Shown here piece after piece: positions 1 through 12,685 of a stretch of 64,000 nt of DNA. Below the pieces are notes generated by a model, which was not told the DNA's origin, searched no databases, and worked only from the letters and a program-made list of their open reading frames with translations. Numbering within the stretch: position 1 is the stretch's first letter; every line of letters starts with the position of its first letter. Source of the DNA: Symsagittifera roscoffensis (Eukaryota; Xenacoelomorpha; Acoela; Convolutidae); contig NC_087069.1 in NCBI RefSeq assembly GCF_963678635.1, positions 52,984,251-53,048,250 of the forward strand, in the 5' to 3' direction. The translations under genes were made by a program, and so were the position numbers.

Positions 1-3000
1 AAGAATATAGATTTTGATTCCGCCTTGGAAGAGTCTCTGCAGTCATTTTCTCTCATTTCTTCACAAAAATCTCTCTTATCTGGCTGGATACAGTGGTAAA
101 ATTTTCTATACAAGAGTTGAGTAAAGCAAGTTTTTCTCCATCCTTAATTCTTTAAGCTTCGGTACATCACAGAATTTGTCAAAGAAGTTATAGTCGCGCT
201 CCAACAGGATCAGTTTTGCAAACTGCAGTATGAAAAATCCAACAATTGTGGGTTCTCTGTGTTCAATGGTCGCTTCAGCAATTCGAACTCATATAAGTTT
301 TCTCAACTGTGTTCAGTCTTTTAAACAGTGGTTAATTGATTGTCTTATGAGTTTTGTTGTCGTTCAGATAATTTATGATTGTATGTCCGGATCTATTCAT
401 GATCTGATATCCACACGAGGAACTACCCTAAACTTTCATTGTTTTGGCTACAACTCCTGATAAAGGGTGTTCATCTCCTTCTGCTTTAGCATCAATCAAA
501 ATTTTTGAAACAATTTTGTGGAGTATACAGAACAAAACGGGAATTATTGGTGCACGGCAAGCCAAATTCCAAATAAAAATTGAAGATTTCTTTCAGTTTT
601 CGTGTTTTTGAAATTTGAAAGAAGTTTCGTAAAATCTGGAACAACTAAGACACACTGATGGCTGGCAAAAACAGATTCATCTTTCATTTTTGCTAGAAGT
701 GAGGTTGTAGAAAGAGGTATTTTCTAAGGAAATTTGAATGGGCTCTGACATGATTTTTAATTATGTCCTTGGTTTTGAATTTTTTCTACCTATCACACTC
801 CCACATTTCTTGAATTTTGTATCAATTCCCTTATTGTATTTTCGTTGCATATCATTCATCTCTCTCTTCTTGTTTTCTCGCTCAATATCCTGATCTATTA
901 AGGAGGGACGAGCTTCTTGACAGGGACAGATGTGGTAGTAGCATCCCATTGATTCGAATACTGTTTTACAGTGATCACAATAACCATCAACATTGAAACA
1001 ATCGATTTTTTTCTATTTATCAGATGTGAAAAAACTCTCAATTTTACATTTTGGTCTTGTTTCCTGGTAAAAAGACATGACCATTTTCTCAAAGTTGCAA
1101 AATTGGTTAAGTCTAGCCTCGAATTTCTGCATATCCGTGTCAAACCCCATCTCGACTAGAGTCCGGTTGACGTATCTTGAGACATTGACAAGGGTAAAGC
1201 TGACTTGTATACATTCCAACGATTGATTTACAAACATTTGAAGAAACTCTGATGAATATTTTTCAGTTTCAATTTCTGATTATAGTTTTTTGAGTGAACA
1301 CAATGGAAGACCCCCCCCCCCCCCCCCGTCATGTCTTCTCCTATTTTATCACACAAATTTGCAAAATGGACAAAAATTGTAATTTGTAGATTTGTGTAGA
1401 CAAATGTTTGCTAGATTTGAAAGATTACACCAAAAATTTAAAATATCTATCCCCTTGCTATGATAAAACTGAATAAAAATTTGCCTTGTTTCTAGGGCTG
1501 GAATTACCTCCTTGTTTTTGTACCAATGGAAGAAAAATTTGACTAAAGGATTATTGTTTCTAAGTTCAAGGAGAAAGGCTTCATACGGTGGTAATTCGGG
1601 AAAATCAAGCTTGTCTGGGTTGTCAAACCACTCATAGGGGAAGAATCCTTACGTTTTGCTAACTTAATAGGCTTTGAGAAAAGAGTCTAGGGTATTTCCT
1701 CACCCAGAAATTTCATTATGTCGAGAAAATGTACATCTCCAAACTCAAAAATTTTTCGATTTTTTGTGAATGATGTTTTTTCTTCTTTATCGCGAATCAA
1801 ACAAGGGATTAAGTAGGACTTGATCAAGTTCCAATCATATCACAGCCATTAAATCCAAAAGTAAAGTATTTACATATCTGTCAAAATGTTGTTTCAAACA
1901 AATGAGTCGATTTTTCTGAACTCCCAAGAATTGTGCTGACTTATCTGCTTCTTCCGAATCTTCAATGCGTTCTTCTTTGTACTCAAATATTTTACTTGAA
2001 TAATTTTTACCTCGTTTGGTTAGCTGATCAAAAATCTTCTTCATTCGTTCTTTGACAGCTTCTTCAATATCCTGAAATTTTGTTCTCATCTCTCTAACTT
2101 TTTCAGCCAACAGTTCGAGGTTGCTTAAAGTCAGTTATCAAGTTCTTTGGATCCTTGTAGTACAAAAAGATGGGTTCGTCAACCGAATTTGATAATATTA
2201 AGAAAGAAGTTGGAGTATGTGTTCCAAGCCAGCTTGTGGTTTGTGTTTCTGTTAATTCTGTAGGAACACAAGTCGACTCAGAATCGAAAACTGTTAGATT
2301 ATTGAAAAACTTGTTTTTTTTTCAGAAACTGAAGATTGAATTCTTGTAGCTTCCCAAACAAGGTTTCGGGTAGCTCATACACGTTCTTGGGATAAATATG
2401 TCTCACTCAGGAGATGCTGCTTGAAGTGGTCTGATTTGTGGAGAAAGGTGTCACAGCCAGGGCATCGGAGGCACTTGAAGAAACTATCTGTATCATTTGT
2501 ACGATTGATATTATTGTTAAAACTCAGTAGGTTAACGGTTTTATCAATCAAATTTTCCAAAACTTTGTCGAGCTAATTTTCCTACATATTCTCCTTCTTG
2601 AATATCGAAATCGTATGTAAAGATGTTTCTTTGCTCAAATTTTTTGACAACATCAAGGTCTTTAGTGGAACTCCACGAAAACCTTAGAGATCATGACTTG
2701 ACTTTGATTCAAATTCAGTAAATTAAACTAGAAGGGTGAGAGTCGAATTCATTATGTCCGTTCATGCACATGGGCAAGCGCGGAAAAGACACGAATGATC
2801 TTTTTGTGGTTCCTTGTCTTTGTTAGATAAAAGACAGTTAACTTGCGTATGTCGTAGTGAAGGGAGTGCAGACATCCCATTGGGATATTTTGAGCAAAGA
2901 GGCAAAAACTGTAACCTGTATAATCAACTTGAATCTCCAGCTTGTGTTTTGACGTTCTTGGGTACATTGCTCTACAATATCTAATTTTTCATCCTTTCCT

Positions 3001-3223
3001 TGGATTGTTATCAAATCCGGTTTCATACACAGTGAGTGCGATCTTTTAAGCAAAGAGTTGTTTTCATGGGTATAGAATTATCGATATTCACCAGTCTCAC
3101 TTTTTTGAAGAACAAAACCCAAAGCAATATTGATTTTTGCGGCAGAATCGAGCTTATTGAAGACTCGTTCAAGCTTCTCGTTAACTCACCATTGGACAGA
3201 TAGCACAATAACAGTTTGCACAC
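1..3223 (-). pseudogene. Polinton/Maverick-type protein-primed DNA polymerase B, frameshifted, truncated by the window edge
   Basis: Minus-strand fragments in changing frames line up, in order, with the long family-B polymerases of Polinton-like elements. From the N-terminal side: a pre-polymerase region (about 3223-2600); a zinc-finger-like segment FFKCLRCPGCDTFLHK (about 2425-2475) followed in another frame by YELPETLFGKL; an exonuclease-like acidic motif FDSES (2271-2288); a helical segment (2110-1835); the tract PYEWFDNPDKL (about 1600-1650); a palm-region segment interrupted by a run of 17 C (1311-1327); then ETRPKCKIESFF and CYYHICPCQEARPSL (about 1100-900). Weaker matches continue to base 1. 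Such enzymes replicate the element from a protein primer. At least five frame changes and internal stops show it is dead. Integrase, ATPase and capsid genes were not seen. The family call rests on recognition of several blocks; no search was run. Confidence 0.8.
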
Positions 3224-4270
3224 TTATTAGAACCGATGCACAAATGAATGATAGACCTGTTTCCCTGAATAGGAAGAATCTCTCACAATATGTAATTAAA
3301 CCTCGATCAATTGCAATAACAGATTTGTCAATATATCTAGCGAACAACATTCAACCGAACAAAACCAAACACACAAAAACCGCTCTTACTCACTATAAAA
3401 ACCTCTCAAAACTACTGAATTTAGATGCAGCTCAGCTCCTAATGTTTTAACACCATTGACGAGAACATATTTTATGGGTTGAACGATCGGAAACGCAGAT
3501 ACCAGTAATTTTCTAAGTAGTTGTCAATATAGCCTGGTGGTCCTTTTGTCGCCAAAAAACTAAATGTTTCAAAAATATCGTATTGCTTGGATAAAGTTAT
3601 ATCAATTACTGATATAATATTGAGTTATCATGTTTTGTGGTTTGTAACAACCCTGTTTTTTGTCTGAAATTTGAGACTACGTTTTTTCTTCGTTAGTTTT
3701 TATGCGGATTAGGTTAGCTCCATTTGTATTGAGTGAGATCAGAGTAGCGCTGAATCTTTCTGCAAGGAAGCCTGGTCGTTTTAAAAAAATCAGTTCGGGT
3801 TTGTGCAGTTTTCTTACGCGTTTAGTTTCTCGCTGAGATTTGTAAAATTTTCCATAGGATGCTTTTTATTAAGAAATAATTTAACAGCTGTAACAAATTA
3901 TGTAAGCATGGAGTGTTTGATTATTTTCATCTTTGATACTTATTCGAACATTCAACCAGGAGAATTAAACAAGTCCCAGCGATTTATTTAGTGAAAACCC
4001 AACGCATCAACCAGAATAAATAATTTAAAAAAAATTAACCACATTGAAGAAATTGACTCATTGAATTCAATTGTAGAGTTTAGCTCACCTGAAAAAATTT
4101 TTAGTTTATCTCTGAAGATTTTAAATTGAACAAAAAGTTTTTTTTTTTGCAATACACTATGCGCTTTATAGATTCGTAATATAAAGCTGAAATAGTACTG
4201 CGAACCATTTTTGCGATGCAAAATAATTGAGAAAAGCTAATTGATTAATTTGCTTGTAACTGATCGACTA
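3224..4270. other. No gene recognised
   Basis: AT-rich sequence beyond the polymerase remnant. The 106-codon plus-strand frame at 3130-3450 starts inside the polymerase pseudogene on the other strand and has no recognisable motif. It may still hold decayed N-terminal element sequence up to about 3450. Confidence 0.4.
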
Positions 4271-4507
4271 CCTTTTTTATAGCATTTGTAGGGAATTTCG
4301 ACGATCTTACTTTTTTCATCAAGAGTTTTATTAGCAGTTTTGTTTTTTTTTAGTGTCTTGTTTTTGCGAAAAATTTGCTATCTTAAATTTTTTTGCGATG
4401 AAAAAAAATTAAGATCGTCGAAATTCCCTGCAAATGGTATAAAAAATTTAAGATAGCAAACTTTTCCAAAAAAACACTAAAAAAAGAAAACTGCTAATAA
4501 AACTGTG
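4271..4507. repeat. Two interlocked inverted repeats (order A, B, A-inverse, B-inverse)
   Basis: Arm A (4271-4320, containing GGGAATTTCGACGATCTTA) is the reverse complement, with a few mismatches, of 4398-4446. Arm B (4324-4392, containing TTTGCTATCTTAAATTTTTT and GTTTTATTAGCAGTTTT) is the reverse complement of 4441-4507. Each arm is about 50-70 bases. Because the order is A-B-A'-B' and not A-B-B'-A', the two hairpins cannot nest: they either exclude one another or form a pseudoknot-like fold. No coding sequence overlaps convincingly. The origin (transposon ends or recombination) is unknown. Confidence 0.8.
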
Positions 4508-4959
4508 TGGGTGTTTCTAATCCGTAATACAGGATCAGAATCATTTTTGAGATTTTTTGCTCTTGTTCAAGCGTATGCTTTCAATAATTTCCAGACTGTG
4601 GTTATAATGTTTCGAACAAAAAAAAATTCTTTTGCAATAAATCTCTTAATTACACATTTTAGCCATTCACAATTTTGTGCAGAGATTAATCAGCTATGAT
4701 AAATAAAGTAATATAATTTGAATGTGTTTTATGCGGTGTTCAGGTAAATATCTTAAACAATTAGCTGTTCCTTCATCAAACTTGTCTAGCAAATTGCTAA
4801 TTGTGTCCTATGATATGAGTTACCGCTATTTGCCTCTGTAAAAATTGTACTGCATAGCGGAAAGCTTCAAGACTGTTCTTTATTAAAGATTATTTTAGTG
4901 TGATATGAACTTTTTTCAAAACTTTTGTTGGAAGAGTTATTATCGGAAAAATCACTATC

Positions 4960-5776
4960 TTGAATACTTTTAACACACTACGTATATCACATAAGAAATG
5001 AACTTCACTCAAAATTAGAAAAAAAATATTTAGCAGATGGCTACGATTCATGAATTTTGAAAGTCTCAGAGGTTGAGAATCTTGCTCTGTTTTTTAGATT
5101 ATTTAGAATCTATGTTCGCCCCTTAAACTGAAAAGTACAAATTCTACAAACTGGGACCCTTGACGCTTTTATGTATCACGTCTGTGCAAGGACTACGCTG
5201 TACAGACGTTGTAAAACGTAGAAAATTTTGCATGCAAAAAAAAGAATTTTGATGGTAAAAGTAGTTCAGCGACTAAAATGATAGCAAGTTTTGAAAGTTT
5301 TGAAAGTTTTGTAATGAAAAAAAAAGCTAGTCATAAATTTTCATAAAATCACGAACAAATTTTTTTAACATAAAGAAAAAATGTATCATACAATATAAAA
5401 ACTTTGAAAAGTTCACGTTTGGATTCGCTTAAAGACATTTGTCTTCGGTATGAACACTTCTTTGATAAAAGAAACTCGATAGTATGGAAAATTTATTTTT
5501 CTTTGGTGAAAAAAATGTCTTAGTCGTTTTTTTTTGGTATGAAAAATTCAAACCAGACTATGTGATAGAGAAAAAATAATAATTTTGATCATTCTAATTT
5601 TTTATAAAATTGAATTGAATTTGAAATTGATGTTGCGTCTAAAGTTTGAGAAAAAATTCATTGTACTTTGAATTTTAGACATTTTTCCATACAGTCCCTT
5701 TATGAAATTTTACGATAAGCATGAATTGATTTGAATTGTATGATACAAATTTTTCGTGTATGGAGGTCAACTCGGG
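4960..5776. mobile_element. Partial copy of the CCCGGGTTGAC-ended element family
   Basis: This stretch aligns with 6530-7265. Shared blocks include CTACGTATATC, a CTCACTCAAAATTAGAA-like tract, CTCAGAGGTTG and CTGAAAAGTA, in the same order. It ends in GTGTATGGAGGTCAACTCGGG, a slightly decayed inverse of the family's CCCGGGTTGACC terminus. The 5' end is not clear. No ORF is present, so the copy would be non-autonomous. Confidence 0.55.
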
Positions 5777-6162
5777 ATAAAAATGAAAAAAACTTACGGT
5801 TACAAAGTAACCGCTCTGTTCATGTCACTTTCTCCATCTAAAATTTAAGCATTAAATACGGAGATCCGCATACATTTTAAACAAGAACTTACTTCTTAGT
5901 GCCATACTTTTGAATAATTTGAACCAAGTTTCAGAAGCAGAGATAAGTTACAAGGCCAACCTGGGCACTAGATAGTGAAAAGATAGCAGGTCATTGTTCA
6001 AAGTATGCAGGTCATTGTTCAAAGTATACAGGACACTGAAATAAGTCTTTAAACAAGCTAAAACTTTGTCGACAAGAGAAAGAGGAAGCACAAGAACAGT
6101 AAAAGATCAGAAAAAGCGGCCTTGTTGCGTATTTCAATTTTCATTACCAAAATAAACAGTTT

Positions 6163-7265
6163 CCCGGGTTGACGAAAAAATGCTTATGTTGACGCTCTCA
6201 AATGAGAAGTTTTATAGTTTTTCTGTTCAGGCGAAGCACAAAAAAATTACAAAATGCTTATCATACAATTCCAAACTATGAAAAAAATCCTTATCATACC
6301 TTTTCATACAATTCCATAACAAAACACCAAATAAAATTCGCATGACAAGTGTTTTCCATACAATGGAATTATATGACATGCTTTTTTCATTGTCTCTAAT
6401 TGTATGACAAGCTTTATTTTCACGTAACTTTTTGGTGTTTTGCTTTGTTTCTGTATTTCACCTAAACACAAAAATTAAAGATTTTTGATCTCAGAGTCTC
6501 AACAGGTGATACGCCATTGAATTCAGATATAACTACGTATTGCTAAAAATAACTACATATTGCTAACTACGTATATCGCTTATTAATTGAAACTCACTCA
6601 AAATTAGAACAGAAAAGTTACAAACTTGTATTTACAAAATAATTTACATCACTTAATAATTATTTACATCACTCAATAATTGAAATTCACTCAAAATTAG
6701 AAAGAAAAATTTTTAAATTTGTATTTACAAAAAAATACAAAATTTGTATATGGATACAAGGCATCTGTTTTGAAAAACTCAGAGGTTGGAAATCGTGGCC
6801 TGACTTTGGCCAGATTGAGGTTCTATATTATCCCCTAAAGCTGAAAAGTAAAAAACTGCCATCACAGAGAACCTTCAATGTGACCCTTGATGCATAAAGT
6901 CTGCGCGTGGAAATTTTTTTTTTGTGAAAGTAGTTTGGCGACTAAAATGGATTTAAAATTTTTGCATGGAAAAAATGAAAATCTTATGAGAAGAACTTTC
7001 TGCCCAAATTTTAAAAAAATTTAATGACCATTATGTTCTTTTTCAATTGAAACCGATTGTAAGCTCATTCAAATGTAATTAAGAACCCTTTTTGGTAGGA
7101 TTTTTGAGCAAAATGAAAGAGTGGATAAAAAGCTAATCATATTTCATAATTGCGAATCTGTGTGATCAAGGTTTTTTCCGTAGAACGCATGCATGGAACT
7201 GTGTGATAATCTTTTTTGTACGGAGTTGTATAATAAGAACTTTCGTTGTATGGAGTTTAAGCCGG
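6163..7265. mobile_element. Copy of the CCCGGGTTGAC-ended element family
   Basis: It starts with CCCGGGTTGACGAAAAAATG and ends near TTGTATGGAGTTTAAGCCGG, a decayed inverse of the same terminus. Inside are many short tracts of the type CATACAATTCCATA and their inverse, which give the element internal self-complementarity. No ORF is found. Its 3' two-thirds match 4960-5776. Target-site duplication is not obvious. Confidence 0.5.
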
Positions 7266-7664
7266 TTTGGCCTCGTGTTTGTCCGAACACTTTCAATTAG
7301 ACTCACAAAAGAATCATTTCACAGAATTCACCACTATGAAATAGGGTAACTCACCTTTTTAAATAAAAACTACATATATTATGATGAACGTTTTCTCGCG
7401 TAGACGGTAGCAGCTGGGCAATTCAGTGAATTGATTTTATTTAAAAAAAAAATTGTTTAAAGAGTTTGACAAAGCATGGATTTTAGTTATCGAAAAAGGT
7501 TGCGAACAGAACCTGTCAATTGCTAGTTGAAATCCCTTTTTTATATCAAAATTGAAAAGATTTTGATTTTCAGGATAGTTTGATGTGCCAAAGTGGTTAA
7601 AACAGAAAAACACAACAAACTAAAAACGACAAATCTCCTAATGAATAGATTGTGCATGGTTTCA

Positions 7665-10600
7665 TCAAAACGACTCGTTCTTGGTATCATCTCCTGTGGA
7701 CTTCTTTACAATATCTGGAAAAAAGAAGAACTTTGTCAGATGGTTGTAGTACAACGGATTTTGCTTCACTATTTTAGTCACGGTTTTTCCATTTTCCTTT
7801 GTCCTCATTTCCAAATCGAGCATCCCAACGTCACGAATTGTCGCAGTCATAATTTGTGTCAGGTCGAGCTTGTTTCCATGTGCTCTGACTCTTTTCACTA
7901 GATTCTGTATGAAAAACGAGCCATCCGTTTCCGGGTTTCCGTGTAAGCGATAGCTTCGGTAGGGCGTATTGGATGATAACGCCACGAAAATATCTGCGAG
8001 TGATCCAACTTTGTTTTCGTTGGGGCCATCAGATCCACAGTCAGCGGTTGTGTCAACTGAAACATTTGTCAGATCGAATTTCAGCTAACAAAAACATTAG
8101 TATGCTGACAAGTGCAACAATAAACTAGAATGGCGCGGCGCAGAAAAAAGTTATCCCTTTGTCGGTACTCGGTTTTCTTCGCTATTGCTAGGATTCAAAA
8201 TTACCGTCGCGACCGGAGCGATATAAAACATATGCCTGAGTTATATGTCACTTCATTGAGCGGAACCAAAAGAATTCTGCGCAAGGTTTCGTGATTCAAA
8301 AAATATGCCATTTTTTTTTAGAAACGATTGACCAGAAGAAAGCGTGATAACCATCAAAATAGGATAGCTTTGTGGTGTAAACTTCATCATTTACTAAGTG
8401 TTTGGTCGAAAGCGTTTGATTAAAACGTTGCTGGTGTGAGTGTCAGTTTTGTTTTATGTTTAAAATATGATTTATAAGGTAGCTGTACCTGATTTAATTG
8501 CTACGTTTAGATTTCAGTAAAGTTTTCAATAACTTGAAAAAATAAAAAAAAAGTCATTACGAGCCTATACATTTTATTAATAGACCTGTATAAGAATCTG
8601 AATTACTTTCATTGACTCCTTATATTTTTAAAACTTCTTTTGTTACTAGAAAAGATCAAAACTTTTCCTGAAAAAAAAAACAACTGAAAAAAATTAATAA
8701 AATTTGTTCTCGGAGCATATCAAGATTTTCCCTGAAGTCATCACGACCTGCATAAGAGTCTGAACTATTTTCATCGAGTTTTAATAATTTCATAACTTCT
8801 TTTGTTATAAGAGCATATCGAGACTTTACCTGAAATCATCACAAACTGTATAAGATTGTGAACTACTTTCATCGGCTCTTACTATTTTTCAAAAAATCGT
8901 TCAATGTATTTATACGAATAACTGCACTACATATAAAAGTTTAAATGCATTTATTTTTTACAGAATATCATGAGTTTTCCTGAAAAAAAACGACTAAAAA
9001 AGTTTGTTTATAGATTATATCAAGACTTTTCCTGAAGTCATCACGACCTGTATAAGATTCTGAACTACTTTCACTGACTCTTAATAAGTATTAAAAAATC
9101 GGTTAACTGCACCTTTTAGATTATTTTTTTTGCCTTGTATTCCTAACAAAAAACATAAAAAAATAATTTCAACTAAAAATCACAAATATGCACTAGTTCG
9201 TCTGTGCATATATAAGTATAAATGCATTTCCTTTGTTATTAGAGAATATAAAGACTTTTCGTGAAAAAAAAAACGTTATTAGAAATTTTATAACTTCTTT
9301 TGTTATTAGAGCAGGTCAAGACTTTTCCTGAATTATGAATTTGTGCAAATATGAACAAATGCGCATAAGTAGCTCAGATTCTTATACAGGTTCATCAGTC
9401 AACTGATTTTTTCAAAGTTTTTAAGAGTCAGTAAAAGTAGTTCTGTATAAGATTCTAAAAAGAGTAAAAAGAGTCTGTATAAGAGTTTGCATAAGAGTAA
9501 AAGTATTAGTTCTGTATTAGAGTCTAAATTACTTTCATCAATCTTAAATTTTTTTAAAAAAAAAGTCGGTTAATTGCTTCATATAGATCAATTTATTGCC
9601 TTAGGTTCAGTTGTTATGACTTCGGATTAATTTTAGAGAATTTTGTACCCTCACCAATACCTTCAATTCCTAAATAGGTTGTACCTGCTATATAATTGGG
9701 CAGACGATCCATTCCGAGGTCCAATGTCGTCCCTTGACACGCTTGAAAGAAAAATAACTTGGGTTTTTCTTTCCAAAATTCGTTTTTAACGAACTTTTCA
9801 ATAATATCGCTGTTTTGAGGATCAGATTAACATTCATACAGATAATTAAAGGTAAACTTACAAATTTTAAATACACGTTTTCTTGCGTTTTTGAGGCTCT
9901 GTCTTCGATTGTCCTTTTTTCAGTAAACCGCAGTATTAATACTTCAATCCTTTTTTCAAACAAAAGAACTATTCAAAATCAGTTCCCAAATGGATGGAAA
10001 ATTTTTTTCGGTTGTGCAAAAGAGCTGTTAGAAAAAAATAACTGAATTAAACTCTGATATTGATTACCTTTTGGCTTACCGATCCTTAACGTTCACTGTT
10101 TTTTGTAATGCTACTAATTTACTTAATTTTTCCAATTTTTGCGCTTAAAATTACTATCCTGGTTTGACAAAGATCTTATAAAATTTCAAACCATGAAAAA
10201 ATTTTTGTCAGTTAACTTGAGTTTAATAAAATTTATAAAAGTAGCCAAATCAGCTTTTTTTCGACACATTGTTTGTTTGAAAACAAAAACGAATCTTTTG
10301 CCTTTACATTTGCCACAAAAACCAAATAAAAAACACTCATTTTTACAATAAGAAGTTGAATGGTTGAGGTTTTCTCATTCTACGAAAAAGTTTGTCATTC
10401 AACTTTTCCATTAGAGAAAATACAAACAGTTTCACTTTGAAAAATTGTGTTTTTAGTATACTTTAGCGTTCATGGATACCTTAACAGTTGATGATATTTT
10501 CTTGCATAAAAATCCATGCGGTCAGGGGCCGTTATCGCAAAGTTAAACTGCATTTTCTCATGTTTTCAAATCAAATAACTGTTAGAGTATTATATACACT

Positions 10601-11824
10601 ATATATTATATATTATATACACCTATTATATACACCCATAAATATATAACAAAGACCTAAATTTTTGTATTGGGCTAGAAAAATTTATCTTAGAATAAGT
10701 CGGTGGTTGATAGAGTTTGATTTTATCTCTAGGCAAATGCTTTTTTTACTTAGAAGAAACTTGTGATTTTTTGATTTTGAATGATTTTGATTCTGGATTT
10801 ATTCTGTGAAAAACTCAGCCAGTACTACGTTATCTATAGTAGGGATCCAAAATTGTTTGAAAATTTTCCCACTAAACTGTTCTTTTGAGCCTAGATTTGA
10901 ACTTGCATGAAGAAAAAAATTTCATGTCACAACTTTCAAAAAATAAAAATGCATGATCACTATTTTTCACTCCCTGTATGAAACTGTATGAAAGACATTT
11001 TTTTGTATGAACATCCACCCAGGGCATTCATATTGTTTTGATTTCCTAACAGACTCTTCCTTACGCAAAGCGATTTCTGTTAATTTGATCCCTGATTTGC
11101 AATCTTAAGTTCGATTCCAAGTCGTTTCCCGAGATGCATCCAAACCCTCCATGAGACATGATGAAAAGAAGAACACATCCAAACGTCTTTTCTGAGTTAT
11201 TCTTTTTTGCTACAGCTTTAATTGTTTCCTCCATTTCGGAAACTTTCAGATTATTTGTCATGCCTTTCTCATATATTTCAAAACCCATGGATTCCAAGAG
11301 TCTAATCAGTTCATCATAGTCATGACTAGATCCATGTCTTTCGGCAGACGTCCCGTTTTCGTATGTCTGACCTTGAAAAACATTTTTTGAACTGAAAACT
11401 GCCAGAACAAAAATTATCATTTTAATTAGTATATCCTTGAAAAAAAGATACAATGTTTGTCAATAAAATAATATCCAATTAAAAAATTTACAAAAATTTC
11501 AGCATCGAGATCGCTTTTTTCGTAGAATTATATTTCTTTGAAATTGATTGTAAACACATGTCGGTAAGGACATAATCTGATGTTCATTCTAAGGCAAACG
11601 AAATAATAAACAAAGTATGAGAGCTTAATGATTAAAACATACCTTTATTAGCGAATGTAGCAGTTTTGATCAGTTTTGGCCAGAAAATTGTCTTAAGATT
11701 TTTTGAATATGAAAACAATTTGAAAATGAGATTGACCTTTGAACTCGTTGTTTATTACCAGTGCTATACCGGGCGAATCTCCTTCCAGGCTATACACAAA
11801 TTCTTTTCCAAGCTCTGACTCGAT
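7665..11824 (-). CDS. Caspase (C14 cysteine peptidase), catalytic domain in four exons; 5' exons not found
   Basis: Four minus-strand exons join with matching phases: 11737-11824, 11065-11371, 9685-9809 and 7665-8056 (stop at 7665), giving about 303 residues. Exon 1 encodes GIALVINNEF, the usual start of the large subunit. Exon 2 carries the RHGSSHD substrate-pocket arginine region and the catalytic-histidine motif MSHGGFG. Exon 3 carries KPKLFFFQACQG with the catalytic cysteine. Exon 4 is the small subunit: ADIFVALSSNTPYRSYR, then GSFFIQNL and a C-terminal FFFFP. All introns are GT-AG. Caspases cleave after aspartate in apoptosis or inflammation; the linker Asp residues (TTADCGSD) could be maturation sites. 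The first exon starts in phase 0, so an upstream exon with the start codon and any CARD or DED prodomain must lie above 11824; I could not find it. QACQG replaces the commoner QACRG, and SYR the commoner SWR. The reading frame looks intact. Confidence 0.93.
8545..9560. repeat. Degenerate tandem repeats in a caspase intron
   Basis: Units built on CTTTTCCTGAAGTCATCACGA, then CCTGTATAAGATTCTGAACT, then ACTTTCATCGACTCTTA recur at about 8570, 8720, 8830, 9020 and 9500, at spacings of about 110-300 bases. A partly inverted copy lies near 9375-9460. All sit in the intron between the exons at 7665-8056 and 9685-9809. Nothing suggests coding. Confidence 0.75.
9810..11064. other. Caspase intron
   Basis: No gene is seen inside this intron. 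It holds an AT-only TATATACAC microsatellite (about 10585-10640). It also has a likely 3' terminal scrap of the CCCGGGTTGAC family ending at 11024 (TGTATGAACATCCACCCAGGG-like). Confidence 0.5.
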
Positions 11825-12420
11825 CTATAAAAAATAAATAAGTTCTTCAGATTTATAAATAAAATTATTAGCAATTCATCTAGAAAATCAGATCTAAAAA
11901 AAACAAGCGGGAAGAGAAGTAAAAGAACCAAAAAGTAAAATCTGATGCTTTGATATGCTAGGTTCCCTTCAACTTATTTTATTTTTCATTCAAAAAATTA
12001 GGCTTGAAAATCAAAATAGTAATGTTTGTAATTGAATTGTTTTTATTGTTTTTTGAAACAGATCTCGAGCGTGAAGCTCTCTTTAAATTCATGTTCAATC
12101 GGTATCAGATTGTCGGCTGTGTTTTTCTTCTGTTAGTGTCGTTTAGTTGTTGTTCAAATACTATGATCGTTCATTGGGAAACGAATCAATCGGCAGATAA
12201 GGTCTGAAAAGCTGAAACATATAATAGTACTGTTTTTAATGATTTTTGGAAGATTTCTCAAATGTGGTTCGTTGTCTTAATTCGCGTTTCATTCGGAGTC
12301 AGACTGTAGACTATCTTTTTTTTCTCTCGCTAATGCCATTGAGTTGCTCCTGGTGAACAGTGATCCTTCAATGGGAAATTCTTCACTCGGCGTTTATATG
12401 TACATAACATGTTTGTATTC

Positions 12421-12511
12421 ATGTTTGTATGTATGTATGTATGTATGTATGTATGTATGTATGTATGTATGTATGTATGTATGTATGTATGTATGTATGT
12501 ATGTATGTATG

Positions 12512-12545
<34 letters not shown>

Positions 12546-12651
12546 TGTATGTATGTATGTATGTATGTATGTATGTATGTATGTATGTATGTATGTATGT
12601 ATGTATGTATGTATGTATGTATGTATGTATGTATGTATGTATGTATGTATG

Positions 12652-12685
<34 letters not shown>

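Noticed and set aside
3130-3450. 106-codon plus-strand ORF
   Set aside because: It overlaps the polymerase pseudogene on the minus strand and has no motif.
12004-12207. Plus-strand 67-codon ORF with a hydrophobic segment, considered as a caspase-linked exon
   Set aside because: It is on the opposite strand to the caspase and has no recognised domain; no downstream exon was found.
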